Assembly: GCA_021823635.1 (NCBI GenBank)
Contig: JAKANT010000056.1
Location: forward strand, 1 to 7,951
DNA: 7,951 bases
Direction of reading: 5' to 3'
Source: Pseudomonadota bacterium
GTDB taxonomy: Bacteria > Pseudomonadota > Gammaproteobacteria > Burkholderiales > Burkholderiaceae_F
In this document: piece by piece, positions 1 to 5,744 of the stretch
Numbering within the stretch: the stretch's first letter is position 1
Layout: each line of letters opens with the position of its first letter
Made by a program: the position numbers and the translations under genes
The notes under the pieces: generated by a model
Databases searched by the model: none
Told to the model about the DNA's origin: nothing
Seen by the model: the letters and a program-made list of their open reading frames with translations, nothing else

Positions 1-1351
1 CCTGCGTCAGGATGTCCATGAACTTGCGGCGCAGCTCGGTCGAATAGGCGTCGCGCGGCACGTACACCAGGCAGGAGACGAAGCGCTCGAACGGATCGCG
101 CCGCACGAACAGCCGCAGCTTCTGCCGCTGGCCCAAGCGCAGGATGCCGAGCGCGGTTTCGTACAGCTCGTCGGTGGCGATCTGGAACAGCTCGTCGCGC
201 GGATAGGTCTCCAGGATGTGGGCGAGCGCCTTGTCCAGATGCCCGCCCGGCGTAAGTCCAGCGCGGCGCCTGACCTCCGCCACCTTGCCGCGCAGGATCG
301 GGATCTCGGCCACGCGCTCCATGTAGGCGCTGGAGGTGAGCAGGCCAATGAAGCGGTGCTCGCCGATCACGTGGCCCTCGGCGTCGTAGCGCTTCACACC
401 GATATAGTCGGTGTAGCCGGGCCGGTGCACGGTCGAGCGCGTGTTCGCCTTGGTGACGATGGCAACCGGCGACGGCTGGCGCGCCGCCGCGCGCATCGCC
501 GGCGGCAGCGCGGCGAAGCTCGCGGACACCGCTGGCTGCGACGATTCGCGCAGCAGCCCCAGCCCGCTGCCCGGCACCAGCCGCAAGGCCTCAACACCGT
601 CGTGCATCACCAGGTCGTGCTGCAGGTAGCCGAGCAGCACCAGATGATCGTCGGCGAGCCAGCGCAGGAAGGCGCATGCCTCGTGCGCCTCGTCGGCCAC
701 GGCGGCCGGCGCGCCGCGTTGCAGCTCGTCGGCCGCCTCACGCAGCCGCGCCACCATCGGCTGAAAATCGGTCACCGCCGCGCGCACGTCGGCCAGCACG
801 CGTTCGAGGTCGGCCAACACCTCGGCGCGCTGCGCGGCATCGACCAGGCGGTCGATCTCGATGTGCATCCACGACTCGCGCGGCGCGTCGGGCGCCTCGC
901 CGCGCGGGCGGATGCTACGCAGGCTGCCGTCGGCGCCGCGCTCGACCGCGAAGATCGGATGCACGATCAGGTGCAGCGTCGAGCCGCGCCTCGACAGCTC
1001 CATCGTCACCGAATCGACCAGGAACGGCATGTCGTCGTTGACGATTTCGATCACCGTGTGGCGCGAACTCCAGCCGTGCTCGCCGCTGGCCGGCGACAGC
1101 ACGCGCACCTTCGGCCGCCCCGGCTCGCGCCGCTGGCCGAACTGCCAATGCGAAAGCAGCGCGCCCATCAGTTCTTCGGCCGGGCGGTCGAGCACGTCCT
1201 CGGGGTCCACCTGGCGCAGGTACTCGCGCGCGAACGCGGCCAGTGTCTGCGCCTGCCCCGCCGGGACCCGCTGGCCCATCAACGCGATCGCCGCCTCGAT
1301 GCGGTCGGCCTTCAGCGCTTCGTCGCTGCCGGTATCACGCGGTGCGTTCAT
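1..1351 (-). CDS. NAD-specific glutamate dehydrogenase, large (~1600 aa) type, N-terminal 450 residues (runs off left edge)
   Basis: The family oxidatively deaminates glutamate to 2-oxoglutarate and ammonia with NAD+ in the cytoplasm, feeding amino-acid carbon into the TCA cycle. The frame is open from the ATG at 1351 to the left edge (450 codons) and lacks its catalytic part, which lies outside the window. Only the N-terminal regulatory (ACT-like) region is visible. Family hallmarks are IVNDDMPFLVDSVTMEL (about residues 103-119), FLRWLADDHLVLLGY (228-242), the VHRPGYTDYIGVKRYD block (308-323), HRFIGLLTSSAY (332-343), HILETYPRDELFQ (378-390) and LFVRRDPFERFVSCLVYVPRD (414-434). The start is fixed by GGGAGG four bases before the ATG. 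The gene follows the DUF4143 ATPase gene by 117 bases, probably as its own unit. Equivalents are called gdhB or gdhZ in other proteobacteria. Family identity is very secure; no disruption is seen. Confidence 0.96.
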   Translation of the reverse strand, partial: MNAPRDTGSDEALKADRIEAAIALMGQRVPAGQAQTLAAFAREYLRQVDPEDVLDRPAEELMGALLSHWQFGQRREPGRPKVRVLSPASGEHGWSSRHTVIEIVNDDMPFLVDSVTMELSRRGSTLHLIVHPIFAVERGADGSLRSIRPRGEAPDAPRESWMHIEIDRLVDAAQRAEVLADLERVLADVRAAVTDFQPMVARLREAADELQRGAPAAVADEAHEACAFLRWLADDHLVLLGYLQHDLVMHDGVEALRLVPGSGLGLLRESSQPAVSASFAALPPAMRAAARQPSPVAIVTKANTRSTVHRPGYTDYIGVKRYDAEGHVIGEHRFIGLLTSSAYMERVAEIPILRGKVAEVRRRAGLTPGGHLDKALAHILETYPRDELFQIATDELYETALGILRLGQRQKLRLFVRRDPFERFVSCLVYVPRDAYSTELRRKFMDILTQ

Positions 1352-1355
1352 CGCG

Positions 1356-1361
1356 CCTCCC
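1356..1361 (-). promoter_or_regulatory. Ribosome binding site of the glutamate dehydrogenase gene
   Basis: On the minus strand the bases read GGGAGG, four bases before the ATG at 1351. It sets the start of a gene whose frame would otherwise be hard to bound. Confidence 0.8.
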
Positions 1362-1453
1362 ATTTGTCCTGCGCGCGCTTCGACGTGCGTGCGTAGCATG
1401 CCCGAACCGGGCCCGGCCAATCGAGGCAGTAGCGCCGCCGCGACCGCCGAAGC

Positions 1454-1467
1454 CGGCCGATCGGCCG
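1454..1467. terminator. Perfect 14-bp palindrome directly after the ATPase stop codon (possible terminator hairpin)
   Basis: CGGCCGATCGGCCG is its own reverse complement and begins one base past the TGA of the DUF4143 ATPase gene. A second small stem (GCCG-AAGC-CGGC, 1447-1458 on the plus strand) overlaps it. No T-run follows on the minus strand, so it is not a classical intrinsic terminator. It may protect the 3' end of the mRNA, slow polymerase, or be chance in GC-rich DNA. The rest of the 117-base gap to the glutamate dehydrogenase gene shows another palindrome (CCGGGCCCGG, 1407-1416) and no clear promoter. Confidence 0.35.
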
Positions 1468-1468
1468 T

Positions 1469-2758
1469 TCACCGCTTGCGTGGCGCCGCCCTGCCGCGCG
1501 CCTGCCCGCCGGCGCTCAGCACCCGCCACCACGGCGCGGCGAGCACGCGGCGCGTCAGCGCGAAGACCTCCTCGCCCGCGTACAGCAGCAATCCACCCGG
1601 CGCGCGGTCGCCGTACTCGTCGAGAAACACCTCCAGCCCGCGCGCATCGGCCGGCACCACGCGAGCCGCCGCCTTCACTTCGATCGGCAGCAGCCGCTGC
1701 GCGGACTCCAGCACGAAGTCCACCTCGTGCCCTTCCGCGGTGCGCCAGTACAGCACCTGCGCGGGCGGCAGCTGTAGCTCGCTCCAGACTAGAAGGTCGC
1801 CGAGCACCAGGTTCTCGAGGTGCGCTCCGCGCGGTTCCGTCTCCCCGCTCAAGGCGAGCGCGAGCGCCGTGTCGCACCAATACAGCTTCGGCGCCTTGAT
1901 CAACCGCTTGGTGCGATTGACCGCATACGCCGGCAGACGCAGCGCGAGGTAGCTCGTCTCCAGGACGTTCAGGAAGCGATGCACCTGCGGCTGGCTGATG
2001 CCGACGTCGCGGCCCAGCTCGGCCTGGTTCAGCAGCGCGCCGAGCCGAAGACAGGCCGCTTGCGCCAGGCGGCGGAAGTCCGCCAGATCGGCCACCGCGC
2101 GCAGATCGGGTAGGTCGCGCTCCAGGTAAGTCTGCACGTAGCCGGAGAACCACAGCGCGCGGTCGGCTTCAGAGGTCAATTCGTGGGCCGGCACGGGAAA
2201 GCCTCCGCGCCGCACGGCCTGGCGCCAATCGGCCGCAGCCGCGTCGCGATCGAGCAGCACTTGCGACCAGCGCGAAAAACGCGCCCCGAGCAGCTCGCCC
2301 CATGGGCCGGTGCCGCCGGCGCCGGACAGTTCGTTGACCGTCAGCGGCCGCAGCGTCACATAGGCGGCGCGGCCGGCCAGTGTCTCGCCGATCTTGCGCA
2401 GCATCAGCAGGTTGGCCGAGCCGGTCAGCACGAAGCGGCCGGGGCGCCGCGGCCGATCGCGATCGACCGCGCGCTTGACCGCAAGCAGCAGGTCGCCGGC
2501 GCGCTGCACTTCGTCGATCACGAGCGCCGGCGCGCGCGCGACGAGCGCTTCCGGATCGGCCTGCGCCTGCAGCCGAACCGTCAGATCGTCCAGCGTCAGA
2601 TAAGGCCTTTGTGCCAGCGCCGGCTGCGCCCGCACCAGCGTCGTCTTGCCGGTCTGGCGCGCGCCCGTCACCACCACCACCGGCGCGACGCGCAGCGCCG
2701 CCGTCAGCGCCGACTGCGCGGCGCGCGCGAGCAGACCAGGCCGCATGCCCTCTTCCAT
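1469..2758 (-). CDS. ATP-binding protein, AAA_14 domain plus C-terminal DUF4143
   Basis: A 429-aa P-loop ATPase of a family common in bacterial and archaeal accessory regions; its biological role is not established. The Walker A motif is GARQTGKT (residues 32-39), Walker B is ALVIDEVQ (78-85), and the sensor-type strand is LTGSAN (111-116). LAGR (127-130), GGFP (185-188) and YVQTYLERDL (207-216) are typical AAA_14 landmarks. The C-terminal DUF4143 part has KLYWCDTALALAL (291-303), HLENLVLGDLL (313-323) and YWRTAEGHEVDFVL (337-350). It ends with D347 and E360-V-K362, spaced like a D...ExK nuclease-fold core. Residues about 245-265 resemble a helix-turn-helix. Two starts are possible: ATG at 2758, or ATG at 2746 four codons later. 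The second is preceded by GAGGG and fits a transcript starting from the TATGAT box. No disruption is visible. The gene stands alone between the acyl-CoA dehydrogenase and glutamate dehydrogenase genes. Confidence 0.93.
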   Translation of the reverse strand: MEEGMRPGLLARAAQSALTAALRVAPVVVVTGARQTGKTTLVRAQPALAQRPYLTLDDLTVRLQAQADPEALVARAPALVIDEVQRAGDLLLAVKRAVDRDRPRRPGRFVLTGSANLLMLRKIGETLAGRAAYVTLRPLTVNELSGAGGTGPWGELLGARFSRWSQVLLDRDAAAADWRQAVRRGGFPVPAHELTSEADRALWFSGYVQTYLERDLPDLRAVADLADFRRLAQAACLRLGALLNQAELGRDVGISQPQVHRFLNVLETSYLALRLPAYAVNRTKRLIKAPKLYWCDTALALALSGETEPRGAHLENLVLGDLLVWSELQLPPAQVLYWRTAEGHEVDFVLESAQRLLPIEVKAAARVVPADARGLEVFLDEYGDRAPGGLLLYAGEEVFALTRRVLAAPWWRVLSAGGQARGRAAPRKR

Positions 2759-2764
2759 GCGAGC

Positions 2765-2775
2765 ATGATAATCAT
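2765..2775. promoter_or_regulatory. AT-rich palindrome overlapping a TATGAT -10 box, resembling a Fur-box core
   Basis: ATGATAATCAT is a perfect 5+1+5 palindrome in otherwise GC-rich DNA, seven bases before the first possible ATPase start. On the minus strand it overlaps TATGAT, one base off the TATAAT consensus. I see no good -35 hexamer at 16-18 bases. The palindrome equals the centre of the published 19-bp Fur consensus (GATAATGATAATCATTATC), but the flanks match poorly. Repression of the ATPase gene by an iron or other metal regulator is a speculation. Confidence 0.35.
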
Positions 2776-2796
2776 ACTTTCACGGAATAGTGCTTG

Positions 2797-2810
2797 GCGG
2801 CACGTGCCGC
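2797..2810. terminator. Perfect 14-bp palindrome after the acyl-CoA dehydrogenase stop (possible terminator or operator)
   Basis: GCGGCACGTGCCGC is self-complementary and lies 14 bases past the acyl-CoA dehydrogenase stop. It would form a strong short hairpin in the mRNA, but no T-run follows on the minus strand. It also lies about where upstream promoter contacts for the ATPase gene would be, so an operator centred on CACGTG is an alternative. Confidence 0.35.
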
Positions 2811-2824
2811 TTTGCGCCGCCGCT

Positions 2825-4000
2825 TCAGCCGTAGCCGAGCTGGCGCGCCGCCAGCTCCTTCATGATCTCCTCCGCCCCGCCGCCGATCGTCATCACCTTG
2901 ACCTCGCGGTAGATGCGCTCGGAGGCGGTGCCGCGCATGAAGCCCATGCCGCCCAGGATCTGCACCGCGGCGTCGGCGCAGAACTGCATCGCCTGCGTGG
3001 CGTGGTTCTTCAGCAAACAGACGTGCGCCACCCAGGAGGGCGTGAGGTCGCCGGCGTCGGCGCGCGCGGCAAGCTGCGCCAGCCAGGCGGCCGCGCTTTC
3101 GATGCGCATCGTCATGTCGGCCAGCCGGTGGCGGATCACCTGGTGCGCGACGAGCGGCTGGCCGAACGTCTGGCGCGTGCGCGCCCAGGCGAGCGCCTCG
3201 TCGCGGCACGCCTCGGCGAAGCCCACCGCCATCGCCGCCATGCTCAGCCGCTCGGCGTTGAAGTTGCGCATGATCAGGCGGAAGCCCTCGCCTTCGGCGC
3301 CGATCAGATGCCGCGCCGGCACGCGCACCGCGTCGAAGCGCAGGTGCGCGGTGTCCGAGCACCACCAGCCCATCTTCTTCAGCGCCGAGCGCGCCAGGCC
3401 CTTCGCGTCGCCGGGCACCGCGATCAGGCTGATGCCGGCCGCGCCGCGGCCGGCGGGGTCGGTGCGCACCGCCACCGTCAGCCAGTCGGCGCGCACGCCG
3501 GAGGTGATGAAGGTCTTCTCCCCCTCGATCACGTAATCGCCGCCGTCACGGCGCGCGCTTGTGCGCAGCGCGGCCACGTCCGAGCCCCCGGACGGCTCGG
3601 TGATGGCGAGTGCCGCGATCGCTTCGCCGCGCAGCACGGGCGGAACGATCTCGCGCTTCAGGTCCTGCGCCGCGTGTTCGACGATCGGCGGCAGCGCGAT
3701 GTTGTGCGAAAACAGGCTCGCCAGCACGCCGCCTGCGCCGCACTCGCGCGCCAACACGCGCGACAGTTCGCAGCGCAGCCGCCACGGCGCGGGCATGCCG
3801 CCGAGTTCTTCCGGATAGCCGAGCGCGAGCAGCCCCGCCTCGGCCGCGCGGCGATAAAGCGCGCGCGGAAACTCGCCCGCCTCGTCCCACGCCGCCACGT
3901 GCGGCGCCACCTCGCGCGCGACGAAACGGCGCGCGCTCTCCAACACCGCCGCCTCATCCGCGGCGTCCACCGTCGCCTGTGTCTCGTCGTGCTCCGCCAT
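2825..4000 (-). CDS. Acyl-CoA dehydrogenase (FAD-dependent)
   Basis: A 391-aa enzyme of normal family length that introduces the alpha-beta double bond into an acyl-CoA and passes electrons from FAD to electron-transfer flavoprotein. The domain order is an N-terminal helical part (about 15-125), a middle beta domain with the FAD/substrate signature AITEPSGGSDVAA (132-144), and a C-terminal helical domain with RQTFGQPLVAHQ (276-287) and QILGGMGFMRG (347-357). The usual C-terminal catalytic glutamate (YEGT in medium-chain enzymes) is replaced by IGGGAEE (372-378). E250 in NAERL sits where isovaleryl-CoA and long-chain dehydrogenases carry their base, so it is the likely catalytic residue. The frame is open far upstream, so the start rests on GGAGG five bases before the ATG at 4000. 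It begins 11 bases after the short-chain dehydrogenase stop, so the two are almost surely co-transcribed. Substrate is unknown; a branched or terpenoid acyl-CoA is one option. Confidence 0.94.
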   Translation of the reverse strand: MAEHDETQATVDAADEAAVLESARRFVAREVAPHVAAWDEAGEFPRALYRRAAEAGLLALGYPEELGGMPAPWRLRCELSRVLARECGAGGVLASLFSHNIALPPIVEHAAQDLKREIVPPVLRGEAIAALAITEPSGGSDVAALRTSARRDGGDYVIEGEKTFITSGVRADWLTVAVRTDPAGRGAAGISLIAVPGDAKGLARSALKKMGWWCSDTAHLRFDAVRVPARHLIGAEGEGFRLIMRNFNAERLSMAAMAVGFAEACRDEALAWARTRQTFGQPLVAHQVIRHRLADMTMRIESAAAWLAQLAARADAGDLTPSWVAHVCLLKNHATQAMQFCADAAVQILGGMGFMRGTASERIYREVKVMTIGGGAEEIMKELAARQLGYG

Positions 4001-4005
4001 CGCCG

Positions 4006-4010
4006 CCTCC
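4006..4010 (-). promoter_or_regulatory. Ribosome binding site of the acyl-CoA dehydrogenase gene
   Basis: GGAGG on the minus strand, five bases before the ATG at 4000 and directly after the stop codon of the preceding gene. It decides the start, because the reading frame stays open to 4978. Confidence 0.8.
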
Positions 4011-4011
4011 G

Positions 4012-4920
4012 TCACTCGCCCGCCGCCTCCGCCGCCGGCGGCTCCAGCGCGCGCGGCGGCCGGTAGCGGTGAAAGCCTTCGAACGGCCGCACCGCGTCGC
4101 GCGCGCGCACCTCGGCCGGCGCGGCGAATTCGCCCCAGCCCATGCGCACCTGCGGCCGCGCACCGTCCACCCGCAGCAAGGCGCCGCTCACGAAACTGGC
4201 CGCCGGCGACAGCAGGAACACGATCGCCGCCGACACCTCCGCCTCGTTGCCGAAACGTCCCGCCGGCACCGTGGCCGCCATCGCGCGCAGCATCGGCGCG
4301 AGCGCCGGCGGATACTGGTCCATGCCGCTGGACGCGATGTACCCGGGCGCCACCGCGTTGACCCGCACCCCGTAGCGCGCCCACTCGAAGGCGGCCGTCT
4401 CCGTGAAGCTCACCATGCCGGCGCGCGCCGCGCCGCTGTGGCCCATGCCCGGCATCGAACCCCAGAAGTCGGCGACGATGTTGACGATCGCGCCGCCGTG
4501 CGCGCGCATCGACTGCACGAAGCACTCGCGCGCCATCAGAAAGCCGCCGGTCAGATTGGTCGCGAGCACCGCATCCCAGCCCTTGCGCGTGATCGCTTCC
4601 AGCGGCGTCACGTACTGCCCGCCGGCGTTGTTGACCAGCGCGTGCACGCGGCCGTGGCGCGCCACGACGTCGGCCACCAGCGCGCGCACGGCGTCTTCTT
4701 CGCGGATGTCGCAACGCGCGCTCTCGGCCGCACCGCCGTCGGCCGCGATCTCGGCCGCCACCGCGGCGAGCTTCTCTTCGTTGCGGCCGACCAGCACCAC
4801 GCGCGCGCCCAGCGCCGCCAGCTCGTGCGCGGTGCAGCGCCCGATGCCCGAGCCGCCGCCGGTCACGATCACCGTCTGGCCGTCGAACACGCCGGCGCGA
4901 AACACGCTGCGATAACCCAT
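4012..4920 (-). CDS. Short-chain dehydrogenase/reductase, resembling peroxisomal trans-2-enoyl-CoA reductase (PECR) / 2,4-dienoyl-CoA reductase
   Basis: A 302-aa Rossmann-fold oxidoreductase. The cofactor motif is TGGGSGIG (residues 20-27), followed by NNAG (97-100), the structural Asn in TNLTG (122) and APG (191-193). R46 after the second strand suggests NADP(H). The usual catalytic YxxxK is absent: the equivalent segment reads HSGAARAG (161-168). From memory, this segment, the NNxGGQ motif region (97-102) and FLLSPAASFVSG (235-246) match eukaryotic PECR closely, a family acting on enoyl-CoA thioesters. The last ~45 residues extend past the typical fold end and are proline/alanine rich. AAAGGAGG lies six bases before the ATG at 4920 and fixes the start. 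Beside the acyl-CoA dehydrogenase, it probably reduces or handles an unsaturated acyl-CoA in oxidation of unusual fatty acids. The reaction and its direction are inferred. Confidence 0.92.
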   Translation of the reverse strand: MGYRSVFRAGVFDGQTVIVTGGGSGIGRCTAHELAALGARVVLVGRNEEKLAAVAAEIAADGGAAESARCDIREEDAVRALVADVVARHGRVHALVNNAGGQYVTPLEAITRKGWDAVLATNLTGGFLMARECFVQSMRAHGGAIVNIVADFWGSMPGMGHSGAARAGMVSFTETAAFEWARYGVRVNAVAPGYIASSGMDQYPPALAPMLRAMAATVPAGRFGNEAEVSAAIVFLLSPAASFVSGALLRVDGARPQVRMGWGEFAAPAEVRARDAVRPFEGFHRYRPPRALEPPAAEAAGE

Positions 4921-4926
4921 CGCCTG

Positions 4927-4934
4927 CCTCCTTT
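4927..4934 (-). promoter_or_regulatory. Ribosome binding site of the short-chain dehydrogenase gene
   Basis: AAAGGAGG on the minus strand, six bases before the ATG at 4920. It is a near-perfect complement of the 16S rRNA 3' end and suggests strong translation of the operon's first gene. Confidence 0.85.
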
Positions 4935-4971
4935 GGATGCGGGCGGCAATGATCGGCCACGGCCTGCATTT

Positions 4972-4989
4972 CGAGCAAGCGGTTGCTCG
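4972..4989. promoter_or_regulatory. Perfect 7+4+7 inverted repeat, candidate operator of the SDR-acyl-CoA dehydrogenase operon
   Basis: CGAGCAA-GCGG-TTGCTCG lies 52-69 bases before the short-chain dehydrogenase ATG, in the 159-base gap after the DUF3293 gene. Its size suits a dimeric repressor such as a TetR-family protein; these often control acyl-CoA operons. On the minus strand its right arm gives a weak -35-like TTGCTC with GATCAT 18 bases on, a poor promoter match. A terminator for the DUF3293 gene is less likely because no T-run follows. I see nothing else clear in the gap. Confidence 0.4.
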
Positions 4990-5079
4990 GCGACGCCTCG
5001 CGCCGCTCGCAGCCTCATGGCCACCTTCGATCGCCTGCGCTTTTCCGGTCGCGTCGCGCCCGCTTGCCCGCCCGGCCCG

Positions 5080-5559
5080 TCAATCCGTGCAGGCGAGCAG
5101 ACGCGGCAACTGCCCGCGGCGCCCGCAGACGATCGCGAGCTGACCGAACCGACGGCCGATGGCACGCGCTTCGTCCTCGGCGATGCCGATCACGAGCACG
5201 CTGCGCTCGGGCTCCCAGCCAGGCTCGTCCGGAACGCCCTCGCCTTCGAAAAAGGTGCGGCCCATGCGCTGCAGAAGATCCACGAGCGCGCGGTGACGCT
5301 TGGCGTTCTCGACCGCGGAGAGCAAACGCGCGCCCGGGTTCCAAGCGGTGATGTACGCCCACCCATCGGCGCCATGCGCCGCGAGCAGCGCCTCGAGGGC
5401 GGCGTTTGCCTGGCCCACACGGATCGCGATCGTGCCTTCGCGGGGCAGGTGCGCCGTATAGGCGGTGCGCAAGAACGCTTCCATCGGATCGGCGGTCTCG
5501 TTCGCGGCTTCGTCGCCGGCCGCAGCGCAGCCGGCAACGCCTATCGCGCCGGCGCGCAT
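5080..5559 (-). CDS. DUF3293 domain-containing protein
   Basis: A 159-aa protein of unknown function. Residues about 28-158 carry the DUF3293 pattern: TAYTAHL (32-38), IAIRVGQ (44-50), an AHG-WAYITAWNP block (61-75), N85 with R88/R90, GEGVPDEPGW (106-115), RSVLVIGI (119-126) and GRRFGQLAIV (135-144). Two starts are possible. ATG at 5559 overlaps the preceding 67-codon ORF by 19 bases. ATG at 5484 (M26, MEAFLRTAYTAH) gives 134 aa and begins close to the domain. Neither has a good ribosome site. The extra 25 residues contain VAGC, but the stretch before it is too short for a lipoprotein signal. No membrane segment or known catalytic motif is visible. It could be co-transcribed with fic through the small ORF. 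Family assignment is from memory of its motifs. Confidence 0.85.
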   Translation of the reverse strand: MRAGAIGVAGCAAAGDEAANETADPMEAFLRTAYTAHLPREGTIAIRVGQANAALEALLAAHGADGWAYITAWNPGARLLSAVENAKRHRALVDLLQRMGRTFFEGEGVPDEPGWEPERSVLVIGIAEDEARAIGRRFGQLAIVCGRRGQLPRLLACTD

Positions 5560-5744
5560 CGGGGGACACAGCCGCTCGATCTTTGTCGCGTAGCGTAGCC
5601 GACCCGGATGCCGGACGCGTGCTCATCGCCGCGGCGTGCCCAGAAGCACGCCGTGCGCGGATCGGCGCGCACCGCAGCCTCGGCCTTCCACGCCGGATCG
5701 AAGATCGCCAACCATTCGCGTTCGAGCGAAACGAACTGGCTCAC
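5541..5744 (-). CDS. Small 67-codon ORF starting inside the fic stop codon (hypothetical)
   Basis: Starts with GTG whose last two bases, with the following A, form the TGA of fic (GTGA), a layout typical of translational coupling. The product begins VSQFVSLEREWLAIFDPAW and stays soluble-looking up to about residue 52 (GYAT); codons there have strongly G/C third positions like the neighbouring genes. The last 15 residues (RQRSSGCVPRCAPAR) look less protein-like, so the gene may be truncated or frame-shifted near 5590. No family is recognised. Given its position it could be a partner or regulator of the Fic protein, or a degenerate remnant. The alternative is a chance open frame in GC-rich DNA. 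Confidence 0.4.
   Translation of the reverse strand: MSQFVSLEREWLAIFDPAWKAEAAVRADPRTACFWARRGDEHASGIRVGYATRQRSSGCVPRCAPAR

Noticed and set aside
218..1396. Long plus-strand open frame of 392 codons
   Set aside because: It lies antisense to the glutamate dehydrogenase gene, which carries many family motifs. Its His/Arg/Ala-rich product is typical of the antisense frame of GC-rich coding DNA.
2454..2465. 12-bp palindrome CGATCGCGATCG
   Set aside because: It lies inside the ATPase coding region and encodes ordinary Arg/Asp codons; expected by chance in such GC-rich DNA.
2183..4066. Plus-strand open frame of 627 codons
   Set aside because: Antisense to the ATPase and acyl-CoA dehydrogenase genes; low-complexity Arg/Ala/His product with no recognisable domain.
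2825..4978. A 717-codon minus-strand frame suggesting an SDR-acyl-CoA dehydrogenase fusion
   Set aside because: Upstream of 4000 the frame is out of register with the short-chain dehydrogenase and yields an Arg/Gly-rich sequence. The real start is marked by GGAGG before the ATG at 4000.
5527..5559. Lipobox-like VAGC at the N-terminus of the DUF3293 protein
   Set aside because: Only about ten residues precede the cysteine and the hydrophobic stretch is too short for a signal peptide. The true start may lie after it, at M26.
3610..5598. Plus-strand open frame of 662 codons
   Set aside because: Antisense to three minus-strand genes with clear families; Arg/Ala/Pro-rich product and no ribosome site.
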